Counted from the stretch's first letter, positions 18,129 through 26,707 are shown. The stretch is DNA of 64,000 nt from Burkholderiales bacterium RIFCSPLOWO2_12_FULL_65_40 (GCA_001770955.1 MESL01000021.1:88089-152088); one strand, 5' to 3'. The notes: generated by a model not told the origin, from the sequence alone. Program-made: numbers and translations.

Positions 18129-19505
18129 ATGTTCAGTTTTTTCAAGAAGAAACCCACTCCTGCGCCGTCGCCCGAGGGCCCCGCGCCCGCTCAGCCGACC
18201 GCTGCGCCCACGCCCTCCGCCGAGCCTGCCGCCGCCCCTGCGCCCAGCGAATCGGGCGGTGGCGGCCTCTTCGGCTGGCTGAACAGCCCCATCACACCGC
18301 TGAACCCGGGTGCCATGGCACCGGGGGCCGCACCGCCTGCTGCACCTGCTGCGCCAAGTCCCGCCGCAGACGCCCTGCCCACACCAACGCCAACGCCGCA
18401 GCAGCAGCCAGTGCCCGCCGCTCCAGCTCCAGCTCCAGCTCCAGCTCCAGCTCCAGCTCCAGCTCCAGCTCCAGCTCCAGCTCCAGCTCCAGCTCCAGCT
18501 CCAGCTCCAGCTCCAGCTCCAGCTCCAGCTCCAGCTCCAGCTCCAGCTCCAGCTCCGACCGCTGCGCCTGCGCCAGTCCCAGAGCCCGTGCCGGCGCCCG
18601 AACTCCAGCGCAAGGGTTGGCTGGACCGCCTCAAGTCCGGGCTGCGCAAGACGGGCAGCAGCATCACCACCGTTTTTACCGGCACGCGCATCGACGATGC
18701 GCTGTACGAGGAACTGGAAGAAGCCCTGCTGCTCGCCGACACCGGCGTGAAAGCCACGCAGTGGCTATTGCAGGATCTCAAACGCCGTGTGAAGGACACC
18801 AAGACCACCGACCCCGCCGCCGTCAAGGGCCTGCTAGCCGACGCGCTGGCCGAACTGCTGCGCCCGCTGGAAAAGGCCCTGGTGATTGGCGAGCACACAC
18901 CCACCGTCATCATGGTGGCGGGCGTGAACGGCGCGGGCAAGACCACGTCCATTGGCAAACTCACCCGGCATCTGGCCAACGAGGGGGCCAGCGTGCTGCT
19001 GGCGGCGGCCGACACCTTCCGCGCCGCCGCGCGCGAGCAGCTCGGTGTGTGGGCGGATCGCAACACCGTGGAGATCGTCAGCCAGGAAGGCGGCGACCCC
19101 GCCGCCGTGAGCTTTGACGCCGTGACCGCCGGCAAGGCGCGCGGCAAGGACGTGGTGCTGGTGGACACCGCCGGCCGCCTGCCCACGCAGCTGCACCTGA
19201 TGGAAGAGCTGAAGAAAATCCGCCGCGTGGTCACCAAGGCCGACGCCACGGCGCCGCACGAGGTGCTGCTGGTGATCGACGGCAACACCGGCCAGAACGC
19301 GCTGGCGCAGGTGCGCTCCTTCGACGACGCGCTGCAGCTCACTGGCCTGGTCGTCACCAAACTGGACGGCACGGCCAAGGGTGGCGTGCTGGCCGCCATT
19401 GCGCAGGAGCGACCGATCCCGGTGTATTTCATCGGTGTGGGTGAGAAGCTCGAAGACCTGGAAACCTTCAACGCGCGCGAATTCGCGCAGGCCCTGTTGG
19501 GCTGA
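18129..19505 (+). CDS. ftsY: Signal recognition particle receptor FtsY
   Basis: GTPase that docks SRP-ribosome complexes at the membrane. The 458-residue protein starts MFSFFKKK (a basic amphipathic membrane-binding start), then a very Pro/Ala-rich A-domain, then the NG domain: GVNGAGKTT (265-273), DTAGRLP (about 346-352), TKLDGTAKGG (about 411-420). Residues about 98-143 are nearly pure Ala-Pro, encoded by a hexanucleotide tandem repeat. The start at 18129 is the family start. Divergent from the M16 genes with only 28 bp between starts. Confidence 0.95.
   Translation: MFSFFKKKPTPAPSPEGPAPAQPTAAPTPSAEPAAAPAPSESGGGGLFGWLNSPITPLNPGAMAPGAAPPAAPAAPSPAADALPTPTPTPQQQPVPAAPAPAPAPAPAPAPAPAPAPAPAPAPAPAPAPAPAPAPAPAPAPAPTAAPAPVPEPVPAPELQRKGWLDRLKSGLRKTGSSITTVFTGTRIDDALYEELEEALLLADTGVKATQWLLQDLKRRVKDTKTTDPAAVKGLLADALAELLRPLEKALVIGEHTPTVIMVAGVNGAGKTTSIGKLTRHLANEGASVLLAAADTFRAAAREQLGVWADRNTVEIVSQEGGDPAAVSFDAVTAGKARGKDVVLVDTAGRLPTQLHLMEELKKIRRVVTKADATAPHEVLLVIDGNTGQNALAQVRSFDDALQLTGLVVTKLDGTAKGGVLAAIAQERPIPVYFIGVGEKLEDLETFNAREFAQALLG
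18421..18556 (+). repeat. In-frame hexanucleotide tandem repeat in ftsY (Ala-Pro tract)
   Basis: CTCCAG is repeated 22 times without a single base change, followed by a partial unit CTCC. Each unit encodes one Ala-Pro pair, so gain or loss of units changes FtsY length by two residues without a frameshift. The perfect identity of the units, in a genome that otherwise prefers GCG/GCC for Ala, points to recent slippage expansion. Confidence 0.95.
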
Positions 19506-19621
19506 CGCTCCCGCGCGGGGGCGCACGCCCTCATTTACGGCCAGCGGTAATTCCCGGATGATGGCACGTCGTTGACTTTCTCCATCTGCCCGCAACACCT
19601 GCGGACAGGTCCGTGCGCCCC

Positions 19622-22285
19622 ATGTTCACTGAACTGGTCAAGGCCCTTGCCCTGCTGCTGACCCTGTGCTTCCTGCACGGGGTCCATATCCGCCTGTGGC
19701 GTCAGCAGCCCACGGCCGGACGCATCACCTCCGGCCTGCTGTTTGGCGGTATTGCCGCCATCAGCATCTTCAGTCCGGTGCTAGAGATGCAGGGGGCGAT
19801 TTTTGACGTGCGCTCCGTGGTGCTGAGCATGGCGGGCTTGTTTGGCGGGCCCGTCGTGGCCGCCATTGCAGCAGCAATGGCTGGCGCCGCCCGGCTGTGG
19901 ATCGGCGGTGCGGGCACCGCAGTCGGGCTGGGCACCATCGCCCTGGCAACCCTCCTGGGGCTGGCCTACCGACATGCCCATGAACGCGGCCATCTGGATA
20001 TCAGGCTGGTGCCGCTGCTGGCATTCGGACTGTTGCTGCATACCCTGTTGCTGGCGCTGGCCCAGCTTTTGCCCGGCGGGCTGGCACAGCAGATGAACCA
20101 GACGCTGACCCTGCCGCTGTTTCTGCTCTCGCTGCCCACCACCGCCCTGGTGGGCCTGCTGCTGCGCGATGTGCAAGACCGCATGGCCACCGAGCATGCC
20201 CTGGCCGACAGCGCCGCCCGGCTGCAGGCCATTGCGGCCGCCCTCCCCGATGTGCTGCTGGTGATGGATGACCAGGGTCGCTATGTGGAGGTGCTGTCTT
20301 CCACCGACCAATCCCTGCTGGCCCCGGCCCACGCCTTGCTGGGCAAAACACTCCACGAGGTGATGCCCAAGCCCGAGGCCGACCGCTTTCTGGATTTGAT
20401 CCGACTGACACTGCAACAGGGCGACACCTGCAGCTTCGAGTACGAGATGGCAACGCTTTCGGGCATGCGCCAGTTCGAGGGCCGCGCCCGCCCGCTGGGC
20501 GCGCGGGTGCATGGCCATGCCGCGGTGGTCTTCATCGCCCGGGACATCACCCAGCGCACGCAGGCAGAAGAAGCCCTGCGCGAATCCGAGCTGCGTTTTC
20601 GCTCGCTGCTGCGCGACATCCCCGCCATCTCGGTGCAGGGCTACGGCGCCGACGGCACCACCACCTACTGGAACAAGGCATCCGAAACGCTGTACGGCTA
20701 CACCGAGCAGGAGGCCCTGGGCCGCAACCTGCTGGACCTGATCATTCCGGCCGACATGCGCGAGCCGGTGCGCCAGGACATCGCGGCCATGTTCGCCACC
20801 GGCAAGCCCATCCCGGCGGGCGAGCTGCGCCTGCGGCACAAAGACGGCTCTCCGGTGGATGTGTTCTCCAGCCACACGCGCATCGATGTGCCTGGGCAGG
20901 CCCCCGAGATGTTCTGTATCGACATCGACATCTCCGCCCGCAAGGCCGCCGAGAAGGAGGCCCGTTATCTGGCCTTTTATGACGCCCTCACCGGCCTGCC
21001 CAACCGGCGCCTGCTGGCGGACCGCCTGCAGCAGGTGATGGCCAGCAGCGCCCGCACGGGGCACCACGCGGCCGTGCTGTTCGTGGACATCGACAACTTC
21101 AAGACCCTGAACGACACCCGGGGCCACGAAGTGGGCGACCAGCTGCTGGTGGAAATCGGCCAGCGCCTGCGCGCCAGCCTGCGCGAGCAAGATACCGTGG
21201 CCCGCCTGGGCGGCGACGAATTCGTGCTGGTGCTGCAAAACCTCAGCGAGGAAGCCACCGAGGCGGCCGCGCAGGTCCGCTCCATTGGCGAACTGATTCT
21301 GGCGCAGGTGCGCCTGCCCTGCCATCTTTCGGGCCAGGAGCACCATTTCACGGCCAGCATCGGGGCCACCCTGCTGCGCCAGCCCCAGCCGACGACCGAC
21401 GAGGTGCTCAAACAGGCCGATCTGGCCATGTACCGCGCCAAGGACGCCGGGCGCAACACCCTGCGCTTTTTCGACCCCGACATGCAGGAAGCCATCAACC
21501 AGCGCGCCCAGCTGGAGACCGAGATGCACGAAGGCCTGCGCCTGGAGCAATTCCTGCTGCTGTACCAGCCCCAGGTGGACAGCACCGGCCGCGTGACCGG
21601 GGCCGAAGCGCTGCTGCGCTGGCAACGGCCAGACCATGGCCTGGTGTCCCCCGCCCTTTTCATCCCGCTGGCGGAAGAAACCGGGCTCATCCTGCCCCTG
21701 GGCCAATGGGCGCTGGAAACCGCCATGTTCCAGCAGGCGCGCTGGCGCGGCGACCCCCGGCTGGCACACCTGACCCTGGCCATCAACGTCAGCGCACGCC
21801 AGTTTCACCAGAGTGACTTCGTCACGCAGGTGCTCGAACTGCTGGAACGCACCAGTGCCGACCCCGCCCGCATCAAGCTGGAGCTGACCGAAAGCCTGTT
21901 GCTGGAAGATGTGGACGGGGTCATCGCCACCATGCGGGCCCTCAAGGCACACGGCGTGGGCTTCTCGCTGGACGACTTCGGCACCGGCTACTCCAGCCTG
22001 AGCTACCTCAAGCGCCTGCCGCTGGACCAGATCAAGATCGACCAGGGCTTCGTGCGCGACGTGATGCTCGACCCCAAGGACGCCGCCATCGCCCACACCA
22101 TCATCGCGCTGGCCAACATGCTGGGACTGGCCGTGATCGCCGAAGGGGTGGAGACCACCGCCCATTACCAGTTTTTGCTGGAACACGGCTGCCGCGCCTT
22201 CCAGGGCTACCTTTTTGGCCGCCCCGAGCCGCTGGAGGCATTCGAGCAGCGCGTACGGGACGGTGGCGCCCACCCGCCGGGCTGA
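19622..22285 (+). CDS. Membrane GGDEF-EAL protein with 5TM sensor and PAS domains
   Basis: Cyclic-di-GMP enzyme of about 887 residues. The N-terminus is a five-helix 5TM-5TMR_LYT-like sensor (LytS type; note GLFGGPVVAAIAAAMAGAARL). Two PAS domains follow (about 200-320 and 325-445), then a GGDEF domain with intact GGDEF (about 530-534), then an EAL domain with EALLRW (Glu about 662) and DDFGTGYSSLSYLK. Both catalytic motifs look intact, so it could make or break c-di-GMP. I take the ATG at 19622; a GTG at 19613 is possible. No strong RBS is seen. Confidence 0.9.
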   Translation: MFTELVKALALLLTLCFLHGVHIRLWRQQPTAGRITSGLLFGGIAAISIFSPVLEMQGAIFDVRSVVLSMAGLFGGPVVAAIAAAMAGAARLWIGGAGTAVGLGTIALATLLGLAYRHAHERGHLDIRLVPLLAFGLLLHTLLLALAQLLPGGLAQQMNQTLTLPLFLLSLPTTALVGLLLRDVQDRMATEHALADSAARLQAIAAALPDVLLVMDDQGRYVEVLSSTDQSLLAPAHALLGKTLHEVMPKPEADRFLDLIRLTLQQGDTCSFEYEMATLSGMRQFEGRARPLGARVHGHAAVVFIARDITQRTQAEEALRESELRFRSLLRDIPAISVQGYGADGTTTYWNKASETLYGYTEQEALGRNLLDLIIPADMREPVRQDIAAMFATGKPIPAGELRLRHKDGSPVDVFSSHTRIDVPGQAPEMFCIDIDISARKAAEKEARYLAFYDALTGLPNRRLLADRLQQVMASSARTGHHAAVLFVDIDNFKTLNDTRGHEVGDQLLVEIGQRLRASLREQDTVARLGGDEFVLVLQNLSEEATEAAAQVRSIGELILAQVRLPCHLSGQEHHFTASIGATLLRQPQPTTDEVLKQADLAMYRAKDAGRNTLRFFDPDMQEAINQRAQLETEMHEGLRLEQFLLLYQPQVDSTGRVTGAEALLRWQRPDHGLVSPALFIPLAEETGLILPLGQWALETAMFQQARWRGDPRLAHLTLAINVSARQFHQSDFVTQVLELLERTSADPARIKLELTESLLLEDVDGVIATMRALKAHGVGFSLDDFGTGYSSLSYLKRLPLDQIKIDQGFVRDVMLDPKDAAIAHTIIALANMLGLAVIAEGVETTAHYQFLLEHGCRAFQGYLFGRPEPLEAFEQRVRDGGAHPPG

Positions 22286-22348
22286 GGTCGCTCAAGTTCC
22301 CCGGCACTTCGGCCGATATCCCTCCTTGGATGCCTTGGAGGGTTGCCC

Positions 22349-23428
22349 ATGAAAATTGCTTCTTCGGCCCTGCAACTGCAGGCACAGCACAGCGCCAGCC
22401 GGGTGCATGCGCAATCGAGCCGGCTGGAAATGTGGGTGGGCCAGCGTCCCGCACCCTCCGGCGGGGCGCAAACGCCGCAGGCGCCCCTTGCACGCCCCGC
22501 ATCCCTGCACATTTCCGGCGCGGCCCGGCAGGCGGCCGCTCTGGCGCCAGCGCCGGTGCCGGCGAACGGCGAACCCGCGCGTGCAGACGACGATGCGCAC
22601 CTGACACCCCACCTGATCATGGTCCGCGATCTGATCGAACGCCTGACCGGCGTGGCCGCCCAGGTGGCGGTCAGGCCGGAGGCCTCTGCAGAGCCGATCA
22701 GCCTGCCCCACCCACCCGCCAGCCAACCCAACGCGCCGGAGCCTGCCCGCAGCGCGGGATTTGGCCTGGTCTATGAAACCCACGAAGTGCTGGAGGAGTC
22801 GGAGCACACGCAGTTCAGTGCCGAAGGGGTGGTGCGCACCCGCGACGGGCAGGAGATCCGCTTTTCCCTGCAACTGGAGATGCAGCGCTACCACCGCGAA
22901 GAATCCCGCACCAGTCTGCGCCTGGGCGATGCCGCCGTTCCGGTGGACCCGCTGGTCGTCAATTTTGACGGCACAGCGGCCCAGTTGCAGGATCTGCGTT
23001 TTGATTTCGACCTGAACGGCGACGGCCAGAACGAGGCCGTGCCCATGCTGGCGGGCGCACGCGGCTACCTGGCGCTCGACCGCAACCAGAACGAGCGCAT
23101 CGACAACGGCCTGGAACTGTTCGGCCCGGCCACCGGCAACGGCTTCACCGAACTGGCCACGCACGACGGCGATGGCAACGGCTGGATCGACGAAAACGAT
23201 GCGGCCTTCCACCAGTTGCGCATCTGGACCCCCGCCGCCGACGGCATCGGCACGCTGCGCACCTTGCAGGAGGCGGGCGTGGGCGCCGTGCATCTGGGGT
23301 CGGTCGATACCCCCTTCTCCTTGCGCAGCGCCGACAACAGCCCCCTGGGAGCCATCCGCGCAACCAGCGCCTACCTGCACGAGGACGGCCGCGCCGGCAC
23401 GGTGCAGCAGATCGACCTGGCCGTCTGA
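22349..23428 (+). CDS. Unknown protein with EF-hand-like calcium loops
   Basis: I do not recognise a named family. The 359-residue protein has a low-complexity Ala/Pro N-terminal third without a signal peptide, then a region with calcium-binding-type loops: DFDLNGDGQNE, LDRNQNERIDNGLELFG and DGDGNGWIDENDAAF. Loops of this kind occur in secreted calcium-dependent proteins. The ATG at 22349 has GGAGGG upstream. It lies 63 bp after the GGDEF-EAL gene in the same direction, which may place it under c-di-GMP-linked control (inferred). It is convergent with cutA. Confidence 0.8.
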   Translation: MKIASSALQLQAQHSASRVHAQSSRLEMWVGQRPAPSGGAQTPQAPLARPASLHISGAARQAAALAPAPVPANGEPARADDDAHLTPHLIMVRDLIERLTGVAAQVAVRPEASAEPISLPHPPASQPNAPEPARSAGFGLVYETHEVLEESEHTQFSAEGVVRTRDGQEIRFSLQLEMQRYHREESRTSLRLGDAAVPVDPLVVNFDGTAAQLQDLRFDFDLNGDGQNEAVPMLAGARGYLALDRNQNERIDNGLELFGPATGNGFTELATHDGDGNGWIDENDAAFHQLRIWTPAADGIGTLRTLQEAGVGAVHLGSVDTPFSLRSADNSPLGAIRATSAYLHEDGRAGTVQQIDLAV

Positions 23429-23435
23429 GCCACGC

Positions 23436-23771
23436 TCAGGCGCCCCGCGTCTCCTGCCGCACCCAGTCGGCGTAGTCCTGGGTCGCCGCCAGCGCCTGCA
23501 CCACCAGTTGGGGCAGCTGGTAGGGGTGCTGCGCGCGCAGCAAGGCCAGCAGCGTCGGGACCACGGCGGGCAGCGTCTTGCACACGAGCCGCAGTTCGCT
23601 CTCTTCGTGCAACGCCCCCTGCCAGCGGTAATGCGAGGTGATGGGCTCTACCTGCACACAGGCGGCCAGCCGCTGCTCCAGCACCGCGTGCACCAGACGG
23701 CGGGCGTCGTCTGGCGTACCGACCGTGGTGACCACGGCGCTCAGCTCCATGGGGGTGTCCAATGGGGTCAT
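23436..23771 (-). CDS. cutA: CutA-type divalent cation tolerance protein
   Basis: Small trimeric protein of the CutA1 family, linked to copper tolerance in E. coli though its molecular role is unclear. The 111-residue protein has the family blocks LAACVQVEPITSHYRWQG (about 35-52), EESELRLVCKT and HPYQLPQLVV. There is no signal peptide, as is usual. It is convergent with the calcium-loop protein gene (7 bp apart). Confidence 0.93.
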   Translation of the reverse strand: MTPLDTPMELSAVVTTVGTPDDARRLVHAVLEQRLAACVQVEPITSHYRWQGALHEESELRLVCKTLPAVVPTLLALLRAQHPYQLPQLVVQALAATQDYADWVRQETRGA

Positions 23772-23828
23772 GGTGTCCTTTCAGAGGCGCTCAGTCTGCC
23801 ATGCAACATGCTGATATACGGGCAATGA

Positions 23829-23882
23829 ACTATCTATTTGATAGCTGCCAGCGCTTATGAACAAAGGGCAAAGTGCCATTTT
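23829..23882 (+). repeat. Dispersed repeat family 1, copy d
   Basis: ACTATCTATTTGATAGCTGC, then CAGCGCTTATGAACAAAGGG, then CAAAGTGCCATTTT. It lies in the cutA-rpoH gap, about 50 bp upstream of the CIRCE element. The right half is more diverged than in copies b, c and f. Confidence 0.65.
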
Positions 23883-23934
23883 CGTTCAATTTTTGTCATT
23901 CGGTGAAATCGACAACCTGATGGGAACTTCGGGA

Positions 23935-23961
23935 TTAGCAGTCCCTCCAAGAGAGTGCTAA
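23935..23961 (+). promoter_or_regulatory. CIRCE element (HrcA operator) upstream of rpoH
   Basis: TTAGCAGTC, nine bases, GAGTGCTAA. The canonical CIRCE is TTAGCACTC-N9-GAGTGCTAA, so only one base differs (G for C at position 7 of the left arm). It ends 31 bp before the rpoH start that I prefer, inside the expected leader or just downstream of the promoter. This is where HrcA represses. Confidence 0.88.
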
Positions 23962-23992
23962 CATGGTGGTTCAAGAGGAAAGGATTTCTGGA

Positions 23993-24928
23993 ATGGCACT
24001 TCAATCTGGATCCGCGACGACGGCCCTGGCCCCTGCCAACCCGTGGGCGCTGGTGCCCCCGCTGGGCAACCTGGACGCCTATATTTCGGCCGTCAACCGC
24101 CTGCCTCTGCTCACCCCGGAAGAAGAGCAGGCTGCGGCGCGGGCCTTGCGCAACGACAACGATCTGGACGCCGCAGGGCGTCTGGTGATGTCGCACCTGC
24201 GCCTGGTCGTCGCGATTTCTCGCCAGTACCTGGGTTACGGCCTGCCCCATGGCGACCTGATCCAGGAAGGCAACGTGGGCCTGATGAAGGCGGTCAAGCG
24301 CTTCGACCCCGACCAGGGCGTGCGCCTGGTGAGCTACGCCATGCACTGGATCAAGGCCGAGATCCACGAATACATCCTGAAGAACTGGCGCATGGTCAAG
24401 GTGGCCACCACCAAGGCCCAGCGCAAGCTGTTCTTCAACCTGCGCTCGATGAAGCAGGGCTTCAAGACCGATGCCGAAGCCAACGACACGCACCGCAACA
24501 CGCTGACCGACCTGGAAATCGACCGCGTGGCCGAGCAGCTCAACGTCAAGCGCGAAGAAGTCATGGAGATGGAAACGCGCATGTCGGGCGGCGACGTGCT
24601 GCTGGACCCGGCCCCGTCCGACGACGGTGAGCAGGCCTTCGGCCCCATCGCCTACCTGTCCGACGCCGCGCACGAGCCCACGGCCATGATCGAATCGCGC
24701 CAGCGCGATGTGCTGGCGTCCGACGGCATCGCCTCGGCCCTCTCCAGCCTGGACGAACGCAGCCGCCGCATCGTTGAGGAACGCTGGCTCAAGGTGAACG
24801 ACGATGGCTCTGGCGGAATGACGCTGCACGAGCTCGCGGCCGTGTACGGCGTGAGCGCCGAGCGCATTCGCCAGATTGAGGTGGCGGCCATGAAAAAGAT
24901 GAAGAAGTCGCTGGCCGAATACGCCTGA
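23993..24928 (+). CDS. rpoH: RNA polymerase heat-shock sigma factor RpoH (sigma-32)
   Basis: Alternative sigma factor for heat-shock promoters. The 311-residue protein has region 2 (RLVMSHLRLVVAISRQYLG, GDLIQEGNVGLMKAVKRFD, YAMHWIKAEI), the diagnostic RpoH box QRKLFFNLR (about 143-151), and region 4 (VYGVSAERIRQIEVAAMKKM). I start at 23993 because AAGGA lies eight bases upstream. An ATG at 23963 would add ten residues but sits one base after the CIRCE element. A strong terminator follows. Confidence 0.95.
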   Translation: MALQSGSATTALAPANPWALVPPLGNLDAYISAVNRLPLLTPEEEQAAARALRNDNDLDAAGRLVMSHLRLVVAISRQYLGYGLPHGDLIQEGNVGLMKAVKRFDPDQGVRLVSYAMHWIKAEIHEYILKNWRMVKVATTKAQRKLFFNLRSMKQGFKTDAEANDTHRNTLTDLEIDRVAEQLNVKREEVMEMETRMSGGDVLLDPAPSDDGEQAFGPIAYLSDAAHEPTAMIESRQRDVLASDGIASALSSLDERSRRIVEERWLKVNDDGSGGMTLHELAAVYGVSAERIRQIEVAAMKKMKKSLAEYA

Positions 24929-24975
24929 GGCTTTCGACGCGGCGCCGTGCCCACCGCACGGCGCTGGCGATAATC

Positions 24976-25009
24976 AAAAGCGCGCAACCCCCAGGCTGCG
25001 CGCTTTTTC
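24976..25009 (+). terminator. Rho-independent terminator of rpoH
   Basis: AAAAGCGCGCA and TGCGCGCTTTTT form a stem around a CCCCCAGGC-type loop, with A and T runs on either side. It lies 48 bp after the rpoH stop. Confidence 0.88.
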
Positions 25010-25061
25010 TTTTGCGGTGCCGCCTTTCCTGCGGCGGCACGGCCCGCTCCGAGGAAACTCC

Positions 25062-26045
25062 ATGCCCACACGCCCGCTTCGCCGTGCCACCCTCGTTCTC
25101 GCCCTCGCCGCCCTCTGCGACAGCGCCTTCGCCCAGGCACCCACCGCGGGCTGGCCCAGCAAACCCCTGAAGATCATCGTCGGCTTTCCGGGGGGCTCAT
25201 CTCCCGACCTGGTCGCGCGCACCCTGGCCGAACCGCTGGCCCTGGCCCTGGGCCAGCCGGTGGTGGTGGAGAACAAGGTGGGCGCCGGGGGCAACATTGC
25301 TGCCCAGGCGGTGGCCAGCGCCACCGACGGCCACACCATCGGCGTGATGATCAACGGCAACATGACGATTGCGCGCATCCTCAATCCCAAGGTGGCCTAC
25401 GACCCTCTGAAGGACCTGGCTCCCATCAGCCTCATCGGCACGGCGCCCCTTGCACTCACGGCCCCGGCCCAGGCACCGGGTGCCACAGCGCAGGAGTTTC
25501 TGGCGGCGGCCCGTGCCAGCGGCGACCGCTGGAGCTATGGCACGCCCGGCGTGGGCACGGTGGCCCATATCGGCATGGAACTGCTCAAGACCAAGGCCAG
25601 GCTGCAGCCGGTGCATGTGCCCTACCCCGGCAACCCGCAGGTCATCAACGCACTGATGTCGGGGCAGATTCAGCTGGCGCTGCTACCGCCGGCCATGGCG
25701 GCAGCCCAGGCACGAGCGGGCAAACTGCGCGTGATCGGCCTCACCTCCAGCAACCGCAGCACGCTGGTGCCCGAGTTCCCGAGCCTGGCAGAAGGGGGTG
25801 TGAAGGACTTTCACCTGGAAATCTGGAACGCCGCCGCCGCGCCGCGCTCCATGCCCGCACCGGTGGTGGCGCGCCTCTCCGGCTTGCTGAGCGAGATTGC
25901 GCGCAGCCCCGAGGTGCGCGCCAAGCTGTTTGCCCAGGGCTGGCAGGTGGCGGGCACCTCGGCCGAGGGCCTGGCCAACCGCATTGCGGCAGATACACAA
26001 CTGCTCGGCGGTGTGATCCGCAGCGTCGGCATCACGGCCGAATAG
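25062..26045 (+). CDS. Tripartite tricarboxylate transporter substrate-binding protein (Bug family)
   Basis: Periplasmic receptor of the TctC/Bug type, very numerous in Burkholderiales. The 327-residue protein has a signal peptide (cleavage near AFA-QAP, about residue 25), then WPSKPLKIIVGFPGGSSPD, QPVVVENKVGAGGNIAA, the GTPGVGTVAH loop and PVHVPYPGNPQVINAL. Start 25062 has GAGGAAA upstream. There is no TctA/TctB membrane pair nearby, which is usual for these orphan receptors. The ligand cannot be told. Convergent with the SCO gene. Confidence 0.92.
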   Translation: MPTRPLRRATLVLALAALCDSAFAQAPTAGWPSKPLKIIVGFPGGSSPDLVARTLAEPLALALGQPVVVENKVGAGGNIAAQAVASATDGHTIGVMINGNMTIARILNPKVAYDPLKDLAPISLIGTAPLALTAPAQAPGATAQEFLAAARASGDRWSYGTPGVGTVAHIGMELLKTKARLQPVHVPYPGNPQVINALMSGQIQLALLPPAMAAAQARAGKLRVIGLTSSNRSTLVPEFPSLAEGGVKDFHLEIWNAAAAPRSMPAPVVARLSGLLSEIARSPEVRAKLFAQGWQVAGTSAEGLANRIAADTQLLGGVIRSVGITAE

Positions 26046-26089
26046 CGTCCTGCCGGTTGCGCATTGGCGCAGCCGACAGGACGCGCCCA

Positions 26090-26701
26090 TCAACTCGCTT
26101 CTTTGAGCAGGGTGCGCACGTCGGCCGCCAGGGCCTCCGCACCGCTGCCATAGCGGTAATACACGCGCAGGCGCCCCTGGGTGTCATAGATGTAGCTGCC
26201 GGCCGAATGGTCCATGGTGTAGCTGGTGGGCGTCTTGCCATCGACCTTCTTGAAATAGATCTTGAAGTCCTTGGCCACGGCAGCCGTCTGCTCGGGGGTG
26301 CCGCGCAGCGCCAGGAAGCTCGGGTCGAAGTTGCCCATGTAGGCCTTGAGCATGTCCGGGGTGTCCCGCTCGGGGTCCACGGTGACGAAGATCGACTGCA
26401 GGCGGTCGCCGTCCGGGCCCAGCATCTTCTTGACCTCGGCCATTTCCTGCATGGTGGTGGGACAGACGTCGGGGCATTGCGTGTAGCCGAAGAACACCAC
26501 GACCACCTTGCCACGAAAGTCCTTGAGGCTGCGTTGCTGCCCGTTGTGGTCGGGCAGCGGAATGTCGCGGGCATATTCGACCTCGGAGATATCCACGCCC
26601 CGGAATTCGGGCTTGCCTTTGGAACAAGCCGTCAAAAAGACCCCAGCGCCCACCAATATTGCGCAAGTAGCTATTGTTTTAAGAGCATTTCGTTTCAGCA
26701 T
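26090..26701 (-). CDS. SCO1/SenC family copper chaperone lipoprotein
   Basis: Delivers copper to the CuA centre of cytochrome c oxidase subunit II. The 203-residue protein has a lipoprotein signal (LTAC, Cys26), a thioredoxin fold with the copper motif Cys76-x3-Cys80 (CPDVCP) and the His ligand in TMDHSAG (about 166). It closes the haem and copper assembly run of the oxidase cluster, 6 bp after ctaB. Codons 5-25, which make the hydrophobic part of the signal, come from a copy of dispersed repeat family 1. Confidence 0.94.
   Translation of the reverse strand: MLKRNALKTIATCAILVGAGVFLTACSKGKPEFRGVDISEVEYARDIPLPDHNGQQRSLKDFRGKVVVVFFGYTQCPDVCPTTMQEMAEVKKMLGPDGDRLQSIFVTVDPERDTPDMLKAYMGNFDPSFLALRGTPEQTAAVAKDFKIYFKKVDGKTPTSYTMDHSAGSYIYDTQGRLRVYYRYGSGAEALAADVRTLLKEAS
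26632..26697 (-). repeat. Dispersed repeat family 1, copy e, forming a signal-peptide coding region
   Basis: Read on the minus strand: AATGCTCTTAAAACAATAGC, then TACTTGCGCAATATTGGTGG, then GCGCTGGGGTCTTTTT. It aligns gap-free with copy c over 47 bases (36 identical) and is read in the same frame there: NALKTIATCAILVGAG here against NAIKWIAARALLVSAG in the M16 protein. It is the most diverged of the clear copies, which fits selection on its coding role. Confidence 0.8.
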
Positions 26702-26707
26702 GGCATC

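Noticed and set aside
18421..18556. Regular repeat that could be taken for a CRISPR array
   Set aside because: Units are 6 bp with no spacers and lie in frame inside ftsY.
19781..22273. An 830-codon open frame antisense to the GGDEF-EAL gene
   Set aside because: Same explanation: a shadow of codon bias.
23963..23992. Alternative start of rpoH ten codons upstream
   Set aside because: It lies one base after the CIRCE element and lacks a proper RBS; the start at 23993 has AAGGA at the right distance.
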